Part shown: piece after piece, positions 47,990 to 59,980 of the stretch
Layout: each line of letters opens with the position of its first letter
Numbering within the stretch: position 1 is the stretch's first letter
Assembly: GCA_023525975.1 (NCBI GenBank)
Contig: CM042038.1
Span: 3,845,272 to 3,909,271, forward strand
DNA: 64,000 nt
Direction: 5' to 3'
DNA from: Smallanthus sonchifolius
Lineage: Eukaryota > Streptophyta > Magnoliopsida > Asterales > Asteraceae
Notes under the pieces: generated by a model
The model's database searches: none
What the model was told of the DNA's origin: nothing
The model's input: only the letters and a program-made list of their open reading frames with translations
Program-made: the position numbers and the translations under genes

Positions 47990-49310
47990 GAGGGTGTTTG
48001 GTATTGCTTATTTAACTTCAAAACTTATTTTTATCAAAAATGTTTATTAATTTATGACTTTTTAAAAAATAGTTTTTAAAAAAGTGTTTGGATTAGCTTT
48101 TGATAGAAAAAACCAATAAGTCAATAAATTATTTTTTAAAAAGTGTTTGGCTTAGCTTATTCATGTAAAATGACCAAAAATGACATTCTTTTATATTTAA
48201 AACCATGTTATACTTTGAGGGTGTTTGGGATTGCTTATTTGCATATACTATTATATACTTAACAATTTTTTAGACAAAATTATAAATAAAAAAGAGACAA
48301 AACATATAATATAAATTTCTTTTACAAATTTAATAATTTCTTGATTAGACGATAATAATATTACATTCTTTTTTCATGTGGTCCCATTTGTTTTTAAGTT
48401 GTTTTTTATCAAAGATTTTTCCTGTTTTTTCTTTAATGGTTTTTTCTAAATTCGTCCACCCAACCTTATTGAAGTGAGTACCATGTTTATTCTCATTTTT
48501 AAGTTCAGTCAAGCAAGCATCGATAAACTCCATGAATGTAGCATTATCCCATACAAATTTTGGTTTATTCTTTTTATTTGATGTTTCACAATAACAATAT
48601 TAGGGTGGTTTCCATCCATTATCTGATAATTACGTAGTACGATAATAAAAAATCAGTATGATCGAAAATACAAATTTGAGTTAAATTGATAAATCCTATA
48701 AACCTCACGATAAATTACATCTTTAACAATTTGGTTTGGTTAAATTTATAAATTATATGAATTGAACTAGATGATGAAACCAAATTATTACATACAACAA
48801 TTTTATAATAAAAAAATCGATTAATGCAAAATAGGTATAATATAAAAAAAATAATTAATAAAAAACATGTATAATGCAAACCTAAAACATAACAGGTAAT
48901 GGGGCAATTGCAAAAAAATAAAATAAATATAAATATTATTATAGAAAAAAAATCATAAACCATTTAGAAACTTTGAAATCTACCAATCCTAATGAAAAAA
49001 TAATCGAAACTTATCTTTCTTGAAAAAAAATTAATTGAAACTGAATTTTTTAATGGAATGAAAGGTTTACCTTTCTTAAAAAAAGAAGCAAAATCTTCGA
49101 TGGTTGTGTCTTCTTTTGGAAAGGGTGGGTAATTGGTAATTTTATACTCAAGAAGTCATAAGTAGTTTAAAAAGATAGAATTTGTGACTTTTGAAAAACA
49201 ACTTTTTAAAGCTTATTAAAAAGCCAAAATAAAAAGGACTTTTATGGTTGTCAAACATTTTTTTAATTTAAAAAGTCAATAAGTTAAACGGGTTGCCCAG
49301 ATTTTTTTTT
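47990..49310 (-). mobile_element. PIF/Harbinger-like remnant with SANT domain fragment
   Basis: The left border gggtgtttggtattgc is Harbinger-like and its core (agtgtttggNttagctt) is repeated several times to 48230; the right part (about 49140-49310) carries the same kinds of words inverted (gtcaaacatt, agtcaataagtt). Inside, the minus strand codes for FVWDNATFMEFIDACLTELK ... GTHFNKVGWTNLEKTI ... KQLKNKWDHMKKE (about 48590-48345), a Myb/SANT-like DNA-binding domain as in Harbinger ORF1. It then stops. Exact ends and target duplication were not established. Confidence 0.5.
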
Positions 49311-49542
49311 TAAAGATTTATGTTAAAACGTAAGATGTTTCTATAGAAGATAATGGATTTATGTGTAGAGATATTTAATTAAGACGCATAGGGAGTCATC
49401 CCAGTACGAATTAGTTATTTAAATTAAGTCAGATTTAAATTGATTTATCTTTCATATAATATGCCTTTAAATATTATTATTATTATTATTTTATTATAAT
49501 ATATAACATCAACTTGCACTCGATTACATCGTCATGTGATGT
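49311..49542. other. Upstream region of P450 gene A
   Basis: AT-rich, with an (ATT)n stretch near 49474-49493. Confidence 0.4.
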
Positions 49543-49549
49543 TATAAAA
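49543..49549 (+). promoter_or_regulatory. Candidate TATA box of P450 gene A
   Basis: TATAAAA, 53 nt upstream of the ATG, in the same place as the TATAAAT of copies B and C. Confidence 0.45.
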
Positions 49550-49595
49550 GTTAATTAAACGGTTCATTCTTAATAATTATCATTTAAGAAAAAAG

Positions 49596-52044
49596 ATGGA
49601 AACAATGGGTAAAGTTGCAATCGCCATTGTTGTGGCTGTGATGGTGAGGTGGGGATGGAAATTACTGAACTGGGTATGGTTGAAACCGAAGAAACTAGAG
49701 AAGTGGCTGAGAGATGAAGGGTATAAAGGTAATTCATACAAATTTCTAATGGGTGACATGATCGAGCTTGCAACTATAATCAAAGAAGGTAAATCAAAGC
49801 CCATTCCAGTCACACATGATATCACTTCATATGCTCTCCCCTTTGATCACCATATCATCTCCAAATACGGTATCAATCAATTTCTTCTTCCTTTTTCTGA
49901 TCAATCCATGGTTGACTTTTCTTTATGATTATTTTTTGTTTGAAGATTGTGATTCTTATAATATGTAATTAGATAGTTAACTTGAAATGATTTAGATGAT
50001 AAGAAGGTACTTTAGTTCAATACAGAGTAAATTTTAAGTAAAAAACTGTGAATATCATGTAAACACTTATGAATGTAGCTTTGAATCGTAACAACTCTCT
50101 CAAAGTTCTAAACTTAAAATTGGTTTTGTATTAAATGTGTTTTCGGATAACAATTGTATAAAATTGATTTCTTTAACTTTGGTTAAGGAATAATCATTTT
50201 CAAAATGTCTGTCCAAACTCCAAACAACGAAAACAGGTGAAAAGTCGTTCATATGGTTGGGGCCAAGACCAAGGGTGTATATCAGGGATCCAGAGTTGAT
50301 AAAAGAGGTATTATTAAGGTCGGAAGAGTTTCAAAAGCCACACCCCGAGCCATTTCGAGATAGTCTCATCCGCGGACTTCTTATCACTGAGGGTCACAAA
50401 TGGATCAAACATCGTAGAATCATCAATCCCGCTTTTAATCTTCAAAATCTCAAGGTTTGTTTACAGGATACTCTCATATTGTGCCTCATTTAACGGGTTT
50501 AGATCCAAGTATCCAACTCAACATTTAAATATGTTATTTTTGTTTGATAATAAACCTATAAATATAGTGTTTTTTTAATTAATGGGCCCAATTTTTAGTG
50601 GGGTTTTACATGAGGTCATTTCTTTGAAACCTTTCATAATGGGGTAAGTTGGTTTGGTGAGGAACCCAAAAGCATAGGCTTGTTAGACTTGCTAATGTTG
50701 CAGGTATGATAATGTGTACCTTGGTTTGGCCTCGTCATAAACAACTACAAAACCAATTACCCCAACAAACGTTTTCATTGGAAATCAGTCGATGAAAGTG
50801 ATTATTGCCAGAAAATCTTTTTTGAAAAGCATAGTGGTGGGTCTGGCCTCTCAATTTCTTGATTGATGCAAATCTAAAACAATTCATGGATTGATATGTG
50901 CACAGATGATGTTCTCAGCTATCAGCTCAAGTTGCAGTGATATGATTCACAGATTGGAGCTTCTAACCGCAGAAGCCGGTTCCAGTGAGGTGGATGTATG
51001 GCCATATATAGATAACTTAGCAGGCGATGTGATTTCACGAACAGCTTTCGGTAGCTCTTATGAAGAAGGGAAGAAGATATTCAGAATCCAAAAGGAACAA
51101 ATTGATCTTCTATTCCAAATGCTTTTTATACTTTATATTCCCGGAAGAAGGTAACAACAATGACACATGAAAGATCTAGTAATCATAAATATTATTGATC
51201 ATAACAGATGTTGAGTTAATTTGTTTTGAAATTTAGGTTTATACCAATTAGAGCGAACAGGAAGTTTAATGAAAACATTAACGAACTTCGATCTGTACTG
51301 ATGGGTATAATCAATAAGAGAAAGAAAGCAATCGATATGGGAGAAGGTAGATCCGACGACTTACTTGGAATCTTGCTAGAATCAAATAGGAAAGAGATCG
51401 AAGAACATGGAGTTGGAATGAGTATGGAAGAAGTGATCGAAGAATGCAAACTATTTTACTTCGGTGGATCAGAAACAACCTCGAATTTGATAGTCTGGAC
51501 GATGGTCTGTCTTAGTTTGCATCGAAAATGGCAAGTCCGAGCTCGAGAAGAGATTGTTAAAGTTTTTGGTGACAAAGAACTTGATTTTGAAGGTTTGAAA
51601 AACCTCAAGATTTTAACAATGATATTAAACGAGGTTCTCAGGCTATACTCACCCGTAGTCATGATAATACGGGAAACTCACAAGGAGACGAAGCTCGGAA
51701 ACATGATGATACCATCGGGTGTGCAGTTATCGTTAGCCATGATGCACGTTCATCATGATCGTGAAATATGGGGAGATGATGTGAACGAGTTTAAACCTGA
51801 AAGATTCGTAGAAGGGGTCGTGAATGCTACAAAAGGCAAAAGTTCGAGCTCGTTCTTCCCATTTTCTAATGGTCCTCGTGTTTGCATCGGGCAAAATCTT
51901 GCGATGACAGAAGCGAAAACCGCCATGGGGATGATTCTGCAACGGTTTTCGTTTGAGCTTTCACCATCTTATAAACATTCTCCGTTCCCCGTGTTCACTC
52001 TTCCACCTCAGTTTGGTGCTCATTTGATTCTACAAAAGATTTAA
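49596..52044 (+). CDS. CYP72A: Cytochrome P450, CYP72A type, copy A, intact, 514 aa
   Basis: ER-membrane heme monooxygenase using NADPH via P450 reductase. Exons 49596-49869, 50237-50454, 50906-51150 and 51237-52044, all GT-AG, join to 514 codons plus TAA, the usual family length. An N-terminal membrane anchor (about 5-25) is followed by the LKPKKLEK hinge. I-helix motif GGSETT at 322-327, ExxR at 378-381 (EVLR), PERF at 433-436, heme-binding FSNGPRVCIG at 455-464 with Cys462. CYP72A members oxidise varied terpenoids and gibberellins; secologanin synthase is one known case, but the substrate cannot be assigned here. Unlike B-D it has no SINE at the stop codon and its 3' flank differs, so it is the outgroup of the local array. 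Confidence 0.95.
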
Positions 52045-52996
52045 TAGTTCATATGATTTGAATATGTAATTTATGTATTAATAGTAATTCTACACAATTC
52101 TCATGATTTTTGTTGTTTAAACATGTAATTTTTTGTATACTACTAAGTTAAAGGGTGATTTGGAAATAGTTAATTAATTAGTATTTAACTAATAGTTTGA
52201 ATGTTTAGATAAAACTATTTTTTATGTTTATCTATTGTTTGGTTAGAGTTATAGTAGAATTAAAAGTGGTGTTTGAGTAGAATTAAAGTACTTGATTACC
52301 AAGATTTATTTTAGTATAAATAGATAGGTTAAGAGTTATTGTAAATAAGTTAAAAGATATAATAAACAAGAAAAGGTGAATCTTTTTAAATCAAATTTTA
52401 TGTTCTTGGGCTTGATTTCCAACGTATACTTCCCATTTAATGCTAGGCCCCTTTGTTCTATTTCCTTATGAAGGAAGGCTTGTCAAAAGGGCCATGGAAT
52501 CAATGTCTTTCCCTTTTGCCCATCTTTCTTTCTTTGGTTTCTTGATGTCTTTGTTGTCCAAGGGTAGGCCTTGGGGGTATTTGGAGTCTAGGGGTTGCGC
52601 GATTCGCAAGAAGCATTGCAACACTTCATCCATGTAATCGAGTCTATATATACGTATCGATGTCAAACAAGTCAAGGTAGCAATTCCTTGTAATTCAATA
52701 AAAGCAATGTTTTAGAATCGAACTTGACAATGAACCGGACGTATTAGAGGTTGATCGGTCGGACCGGATTCAAGAACCAAATATCATCGTAATTAATTTA
52801 ATAGTTATATATGTGTGCGCTTTTAAATAAATGATTTGAGCCATAATAATATCAATATATATGTGTGTGTGTATTGTTTTATAGTTATATGTATCTTAAT
52901 AATAAATATAATTTTGTAAAAATATAACTTTTGTAAAGGATGTATCGGAAGACAATAATAAATATTATGTCTACTAGCAAAATGAACATAAACAAA
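52045..52996. other. Spacer A-B, part LTR-like
   Basis: 52400-52700 resembles the end of a retrotransposon LTR (TATA-like tctatatatacg, then ttgtaattcaataaaagc), but no partner was found. The rest is AT-rich. Confidence 0.3.
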
Positions 52997-53155
52997 ATGG
53001 TAGTTTAGTTAGTTTGATGTCTTGAAATATTTATTATAGGTCATGGGTTCGAAACCTACCGGGATTAGATTAATACCTCCTTGTGCGATCAGAATTCGTT
53101 GGTAGAACCCCTGCGAGTTCATCGGAGCCTACCGGTGGATTTCATTATAATACAA
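52997..53155 (+). mobile_element. tRNA-derived SINE-like element
   Basis: A-box-like tagtttagttagtttg followed about 40 nt later by a B-box-like gggttcgaaacc, then a GC-richer body (gagttcatcggagcctaccg). This is the order of a polymerase III promoter in SINEs. Ends and duplication are not clear. Confidence 0.5.
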
Positions 53156-53183
53156 AGATAACTCATAACTTGCACTCAAACGC

Positions 53184-53206
53184 CACGTGATATGCACGTT
53201 ATAAAT
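53184..53206 (+). promoter_or_regulatory. G-box and TATA box of copy B
   Basis: CACGTG at 53184-53189 and TATAAAT at 53200-53206. The G-box is specific to copy B; C and D have ctcgtg at the same place. Confidence 0.45.
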
Positions 53207-53264
53207 GCCAACTGTTCCTTCTTATTAATCACCCTTTCTGTTTCTGTTTTTTGTGTGAAAAAAG

Positions 53265-55302
53265 ATGGAAACAATGGGTAACGTTGTAATCGCCATTGTT
53301 GTAGCTGTGATGGTGAGATGGGGATGGAAATTACTGAACTGGGTATGGTTAAAGCCGAAGAAACTAGAGAAACGGCTGAGAGAGGAAGGGTATAAAGGTA
53401 ATTCATACAGATTTATAATGGGTGACTTGATAGACCTTGCAAATATGATCAAAGAAGGTAAATCAAAGGCCATGCCAGTTACCCATGATATCACTTCATA
53501 TGCTCTCCCCTTCGATCATCATATCATCTCCAAATACGGTATTAATGAATCTGTTGCCTTTTATTTTCTTATATATTTTTATTTTTGTTTCTCATAAATC
53601 CATGGTTACATTTCTAGGTATTAATTGTTTCATTAGTTTTCCCAATTAGATATTAATTGTTTCATTAGTTTTGACTAAGGGTTGTTTGGTAGCCTCTTAA
53701 TTAAGAGGCTACCTCTGAATCGTTCAGAGGTAATGGGTGTTTGTTTCGCTGACAGCCCACATTTTAATGATTCATTTTACCTCTTAATGGTTCAGCTGAA
53801 AAACCATGTTGAACCATTAAGATCTGTTAATGATTCATCACTTGCTAAACAGCCCCTAAGGAATAATTATATTATGGAGCACTTGAATAGGTGAAAAGTC
53901 TTTCGTATGGTTTGGGCCAAAACCAAGGGTGTATATCAGGGATCCAGAGTTGATAAAAGAGATATTATTAAGGCCAAATGAGTTTCAGAAGCCACACCCC
54001 GAGCCGTTTCGTGATAGGCTCATCCGTGGACTTGTTGTCGCCGAGGGTCACGAATGGACCAAACATCGTAAAATCATCAGTCCAGCTTTTAATCTTCAAA
54101 ATCTCAAGATTCGAGTCTTCTAATTTTGTTAAATATTTAAGGATCCAGATCTAAAACATACAATTCATGGATTGACAGATGATGTTCCCGGCTATCAGCT
54201 CAAGTTGCAGTGATATGATCCAAAAATGGGAGCACCTAACCGCCAAAACTGCTTCCGCTGAAGTGGACGTATGGCCATAAGTCGATAGTTTATCCGGCGA
54301 TGTGATTTCACGAACAGCTTTTGGAAGTTGTTATGACGAAGGGAAGAAGATATTCGGAATCCAAAAGGAACAACAAAATCTTTTATTCCAAATGCTTTTT
54401 ATAGTTTTTATTCCCGGAGGAAGGTAACAACAATGACGCACGAAATATTTGGTAATCTTAATCCGATATTGAACTAATTTGTTTTAAATTTTAGGTTTAT
54501 ACCTACCCGAGCAAACAAGAAGTTTAACGAAAATGTTAAAGAGGTTCGATCTGTACTGGAGGCTATAATCAACAAGAGAAAGAAAGAAATTGAGTCAGGA
54601 GATGGTAAATGTGACGACTTACTTGGAATCTTGCTAGAATAAAATAAAAAAGAGATTGAAGAACATGGAATTGGATTCAGTATGGAAGAGGTGATCGACG
54701 AATGTAAACTATTCTACAATGTTGGCTGCGAAACAACCTCGAATTTGGTCGTCTGGACGATGGTTTGTTTGAGTTTGCATCAAGAATGGCAAATCCGAGC
54801 TCGAGAAGAGATTCTTCAAGTTTACGGGAGCGGAGAACTTGATTTTGAACGTCTGAAAAACCTCAAGGTTTTAACTATGATACTGAACGAGGTTCTTAGG
54901 TTATACACTCCGCTAAACATGATAACACGTGTAACTCACAAGGACACGAAGCTATGAAACATGATGATACCATCATGTGTGCTGCTATCCTCAGCCATTA
55001 TGCATGTTCATCATGACCCTGATATATGGGGAGATGATGTAACTGAGTTTAAACCTGGAAGATTTTCAGAAGGAATCGTGAATGCAACCAAGGGCAAAGC
55101 CTCGAGCGCGTTCTTCCCGTTTTCTAGTGGTCCTCGTGTTTGCATCGGACAAAATTTTGCGATGACGGAAGCGAAAACCTCCATGGTAATGATTCTACAA
55201 CGCTTCTCGTTTGAGCTTTCACCGTCTTACAAACATTCTCCATTCGCTATCATCACCATTCCACCACAGTTTGGTGCTCACTTGATTATGCGTAATATCT
55301 AG
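53265..55302 (+). pseudogene. CYP72A: CYP72A copy B, pseudogene with three stops and a lost donor
   Basis: Exon positions 53265-53538, 53891-54108, 54179-54423 and 54495-55302 have exactly the lengths of copy A (274, 218, 245, 808 nt), so all damage is by substitution. Lesions: the donor of intron 2 reads AT instead of GT (54109-54110); in-frame TAA at 54278-54280, TAA at 54640-54642 and TGA at 54955-54957. ExxR (EVLR) and the heme motif FSSGPRVCIG are still present, so decay is recent. Intron 1 carries a Tourist-like MITE (53679-53856). A SINE overlaps the stop codon. Confidence 0.95.
53679..53856. mobile_element. Tourist-like (PIF/Harbinger) MITE in intron 1 of copy B, 178 bp
   Basis: Ends GGGTTGTTTGGTAG and GCTAAACAGCCCC are imperfect inverted repeats; TAA flanks both sides (53676-53678, 53857-53859). 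The corresponding sequence in copy D (ttttgactaaggaatta, near 61316) is the empty site with a single TAA. Confidence 0.85.
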
Positions 55303-55432
55303 TAGTTTTCGGAGTTAAGTGGTAAAGCTCCCCATTAGGTCAAGGGTTCGATCCCGGCGTGTGACGGATTGGTGTAAATAATAAGAAATGGACGAAAATG
55401 GGGTATTGTTGTTAAAAAAAACTAGCAGTTTT
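55297..55432 (+). mobile_element. SINE at the stop codon of copy B
   Basis: A tRNA-like head (gttaagtggtaaagctcc, then aagggttcgatcccggc with A- and B-box features) and a tail ttgttgttaaaaaaa are flanked by atctagtagtttt (55297-55309) and ctagcagtttt (from 55422). The left duplication includes the P450 stop codon TAG. The same insertion is present in C and D. Confidence 0.8.
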
Positions 55433-56553
55433 TAGAGAGATTTTCATATGCACCCTTAAACCTTCTAAATGTTAAATATATTCAACCAAGCCTTAAAATC
55501 ATATTCTCTCTCAATTCTAGACTTGATCGATTGCTTGAATGTGTTTCTCCTGTGCGATCAGTTTCTCCGCTTTGTGATTTGTTTGTTTCTTTTCATTATA
55601 TTGTGATAGATTTGTTGATTCGATGTGTTTCTTGGACAGTTTGTTCCCTTTTCGTTTGATTGCAATCAATTTGTTAATTGAAAGTGTTTGATTTTGATTA
55701 TTTTATTAGTTGTAGTAAAACTATCAATGGAAAAAACACATTCAAACTGTTTTGGTATTTAAATATATAACTTTTTAATGCTAAATAAGATTATAGTGAT
55801 GATTTTCAAGAAAACTTTTACAAGGTCTTTGAAATGCATGATTTAAGTATAAACGATTCTTAAAATACAAATATAATAAATATTTTATGAGTATCAAAAG
55901 CAGAAGTTATCAAAACATTCTAACAAATTGTTTATATAAGAAAAGTTCCAACAAACTGTTAATTAGAAACATAACTAAAAGAATTAACAAGTCTAAATAA
56001 ACAGTTAATATTTTTAATTTTTCATGCAGTTTTTCTTATTCCTTATACGATATTATTAATCAAGGCTTGAATATAAATATTTTCTTATGTTGCTACAACA
56101 AAAATGAGGTGAGATTGGGGAGATCCGGTCGGTATTAGGGGCTTCGTACAATGTAAGAACAATAATACTATTAGTCTCGTCGTAGTAAGGGTCCAGTGTT
56201 TCATAACAAATCATCTATTCAATTAATGAAGATTCCAGTGTTTAGCACATAGACACGGACTATCAATTGATTCTTGATTATCAATCGGTTGCGTTCATCA
56301 AAGATCTTGGGCAATACTTTGCGTGGATTAACGCAGTTTTTTTTATTTTAAATGAAACGTGGGAAATAGTGTAAGTTATAAAATTCCTTAAAAAACTGTT
56401 ATAACCGTGGCCAGACTGTTATCGTCTCCGAGTGGCCGGAAAATGTTTCTATTTTAGTCGTGGGTACAACCTCGTGATATGCACGTTATAAATGTCAACT
56501 GTTCCTTCTTACTAATCACCCTTTCTCTTTCAGTTTTTTTCTTAAGGAAAAAG
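55433..56553. other. B-C spacer (copy 1 of a duplicated 1251-bp unit)
   Basis: From the stop codon to the next ATG this spacer (55303-56553) is 1251 bp, the same as 58730-59980, and nearly identical base for base. No gene. The end holds the promoter of copy C. Confidence 0.85.
56487..56493 (+). promoter_or_regulatory. Candidate TATA box of copy C
   Basis: TATAAAT in the conserved context tgatatgcacgttataaatg, 67 nt upstream of the ATG. Confidence 0.45.
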
Positions 56554-58729
56554 ATGGAAACAATGGGAAAAGTTGCAATCGCCATTGTTGTAGCTGTGGT
56601 AGTGAGGTGGGGATGGAAATTACTGAACTGGGTATGGTTGAAGCCAAAGAAACTAGAGAAGTGGCTGAGAGAGGAAGGGTATAAAGGTAATTCATACAAA
56701 TTTCTAATTGGTGACATGATCGAGCTTGCAACAATGGTGAAAGAAGGTAAATCAAAGCCAATTCCAGTCACCCATGATATCACTTCATATGCTCTACCCT
56801 TTGATCATCATATCATCTCCAAATACGGTATATATTAATCAATTTCTTTTTTCTTTTACTATATATTTTTATTATATTTCTCATCAATCCATGGTTGACT
56901 TTTCAAGGTATTTGTCTGAATCCATTGTGATTATGATTATGTGTAATTAGATATTATTGCTTTGAATGTCACACACGAGATGGTTATGAAATGATGGTTT
57001 TTTCTCTTTTCCACTTTTCTTATTATATTCCATGCACCATGTAATATTGTTTTGTTTTTTCTCTAGATTTTTTTTTAATTTTGACCAAGGGAAAAACTTT
57101 TCATGGGTCATTTGAACAGGTGAAAAGTCTTTTGTATGGTTTGGGCCAAAACCAAGGGTGTATATCAGGGATCCAGAGTTGATAAAAGAGATATTATTAA
57201 GACCAGATGAGTTTAAGAAGCCACATCCGGAGCCGTTACTGGATAGCGTCCTCGGCGGACTTGTTGTCGCTGAGGGTCACAAATGGATTAAACATCGTAA
57301 AATCGTCCATCCCGCTTTTACTCATCAAAATATCAAGGTTCGAGTAATTGTTATATAATTTAATTTAGCGATCCAAATCTAAACAATTCATATGCGCACA
57401 GATGATGTTTTCGGCTATCAGCTCAAGTTGTAGTGATATGATCCACAAATGGGAGCTCCTAACCGCCAGAACCGGTTCCACTGAACTGGACGTATGGCCA
57501 TACATCGATAGCTTAGGGGGCGATGTGATTTCACGAACAGCTTTCGGTAGCTCTTATGAAGAAGGGAAGAAGATATTCAGAATTCAAAAGGAACAACTCG
57601 ATCTTATATTCCAAATGATTTTTATACTTCTTATTCCTGGAAGAAGGTAATCTTAATCCGTTAATTATATGTGGTCTAGAGGAAACATAATAGTTTAAGG
57701 ATGTTTTCAAAAGTGTTTTGTTTCTAGTGAGTTTGTTATACTAAAGAAATCTGATAAGGTATATTTGAAATAGCAGAGGTGGCATGTGTCACATGCTTTT
57801 AGAGTCCACTATCAAGTAGTGAACCTCTAGAAACCAAAACATTTTCTCTAGACCACCTAGAAATCCAAAAAAAAATCATTTAATAACCGATGTTTGATTA
57901 ATTTGTCTTAAAATTTAGGTTTATACCTACCCGAGCGAACAAGAAGTTTATCGAAAACGTCAAAGAGGTTCGATCTGTACTGGTGGCTATAATCAACAAG
58001 AGAAAGAAAGAAATCGAGACAGGAGAAGGTAAGTGTAACGACTTACTTGGAATGTTGCTAGAATCAAATAAAAAAGAGATTGAAGAAAATGGAATTGAAT
58101 TGAGTATGGAAGAGGTGATCGACGAATGTAAATTATTCTACACTGTTGGCTCCGAAACAACCTCGAATTTGGTCGTCTGGACGATGGTTTGTTTGAGTTT
58201 GCATCAAGAATGGCAAATTCGGGCTCAAGAAGAGATTCTTCAAGTTTTCGGTAACGGGGAACTTGATTTTGAAGGTCTAAAAAAAGACCTCAAGGTTTTA
58301 ACAATGATACTGAACGAGGTTCTTAGGTTATACACACCGGTAAGCATGATGACACGGGCGACTCACAAGGAGACGAAGCTCGGAAACATGATGATACCAT
58401 CAGGTGTGTTGTTATCCTTACCCATGATGCATGTTCATCATGACCGTGAAATATGGGGAGATGATGTAACTGAGTTTAAACCAGAAAGATTTTCAGAAGG
58501 AATCGTGAATGCAACCAAGGGCAAAGCCTCGAGCGCGTTCTTCCCGTTTTCTAGTGGTCCTCGTGTTTGCATTGGACAAAATTTTGCGATGACGGAAGCG
58601 AAAACCGCCATGGCAATGATTCTACAACGCTTCTCGTTTGAGCTTTCACCGTCTTACAAACATTCTCCATTCGCTATCATCACCATTCCACCACAGTTTG
58701 GTGCTCACTTGATTCTGCGTAATATCTAG
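56554..58729 (+). CDS. CYP72A: Cytochrome P450, CYP72A type, copy C, intact, 515 aa
   Basis: Exons 56554-56827, 57120-57337, 57402-57646 and 57919-58729, all GT-AG; 515 codons plus TAG. One extra codon in exon 4 (GLKKDLKVL versus GLKNLKIL) is the only length change against A. It keeps the I-helix GSETT, ExxR (EVLR), PERF and FSSGPRVCIG with Cys463. Exon 2 is unusual near its end: PLLDSVLGG and IVHPAFTHQN replace PFRDSLIRG and IINPAFNLQN, in the substrate-recognition half of the protein. An insertion with inverted ends sits in intron 3 (57671-57856). The SINE at the stop codon supplies the 3' UTR. Confidence 0.94.
57671..57856. mobile_element. Short inverted-repeat element in intron 3 of copy C
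   Basis: Begins gtggtctagagg and ends ctctagaccac, inverted copies of gtggtctagag. This stretch is missing from intron 3 of copies A, B and D, making it a recent insertion. No clear target duplication, so the superfamily is open. Confidence 0.55.
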
Positions 58730-58860
58730 TAGTTTTCAGAGTTAAGTGGTAAAGCTCCCCTTTAGGTCAAGGGTTCGATCCCGGCTTGTGACGGATTGGT
58801 GTAAATAATTAGAAATGTGTCAAAATGGGGTATTGTTGTTAAAAAAAATCTAGCAGTTTT
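58724..58860 (+). mobile_element. SINE at the stop codon of copy C
   Basis: Same element and site as in B: atctagtagtttt at 58724-58736 and atctagcagtttt at 58848-58860 around a tRNA-like body. Confidence 0.8.
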
Positions 58861-59980
58861 TAGAGAGATTTTCATATGCACCATAAACCTTCTAAATATT
58901 AAATATATTCAACCAAGCCTTAAAATTATATTTCTCTCTCAATTCTAGACGTGATCGATTGCTTGAATGTGTTTCTCCTGTGCGATCAGTTTCTCCGCTT
59001 TGTGATTTGTTTGTTTCTTTTCATTATATTTTGATAGATTTGTTGATTCGATGTGTTTCTTGGACAGTTTGTTCCCTTTTCGTTTGATTGCAATCAATTT
59101 GTTAATTGAAAGTGTTTGATTTTGATTATTTTATTAGTTGTAGTGAAACTATCATTGGAAAAAACACATTCAAACTGTTTTTGTATTTAAATATATAACT
59201 TTTTAATGCTAAATAAGATTATAGTGATGATTTTCAAGAAAACTTTTACAAGGTCTTTGAAATGCATGATTTAAGTATAAACGATTCTTTAAATACAAAT
59301 ATAATAAATATTTTATGAGTATCAAAAGCAGAAGTTATCAAAACATTCTAACAAATTGTTTATATAAGAAAAGTTCCAACAAACTGTTAATTAGAAACAT
59401 AACTAAAAGAATTAACAAGTCTAAATAAACAGTTAATATTTTTAATTTTTCATGCAGTTTTTCTTATTCCTTGTACGATATTATTAATCAAGTCTTGAAT
59501 ATAAATATTTTCTTATGTTGCTACAACAAAAATGAGGTGAGATTGGGGAGATCCGGTCGGTATTAGGTGCTTCGTACAATGTAAGAACAATAATACTATT
59601 AGTCTCGTCGTAGTAAGGTTCCAGTGTTTCACAACAAATCATATATTCAATTAATGAAGATTCCACTGTTTAGCACATAGACACGCACTATCAATTGATT
59701 CTTGATTATCAATCGGTTGCGTTCATCAAAGATCTTGGGCAATACTTTGCGTTGATTAACGCAGTTTTTTTTATTTTAAATGAAACGTGGCCAAATAGTG
59801 TAAGTTATAAAATTCCTTAAAAAACTGTTTTAACCGTGGCCAGGCTGTTATCGTCTCCGAGTGGCCGGAAAATGTTTCTATTTTAGTCGAGGGTACAACC
59901 TCGTGATATGCACGTTATTAATGTCAACTGTTCCGTCTTACTAATCACCCTTTCTGTTTCTGTTTTTCTTGAGGAAAAAG
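58861..59980. other. C-D spacer (copy 2 of the 1251-bp unit)
   Basis: Nearly identical to 55433-56553 throughout. No gene. Confidence 0.85.
59916..59922 (+). promoter_or_regulatory. Altered TATA box of copy D
   Basis: Reads TATTAAT where copies B and C have TATAAAT in the same context. Confidence 0.4.

Noticed and set aside
55310..55370. Possible tRNA gene downstream of copy B
   Set aside because: A- and B-box-like words are present but the cloverleaf is not complete, and flanking duplications show it is a SINE.
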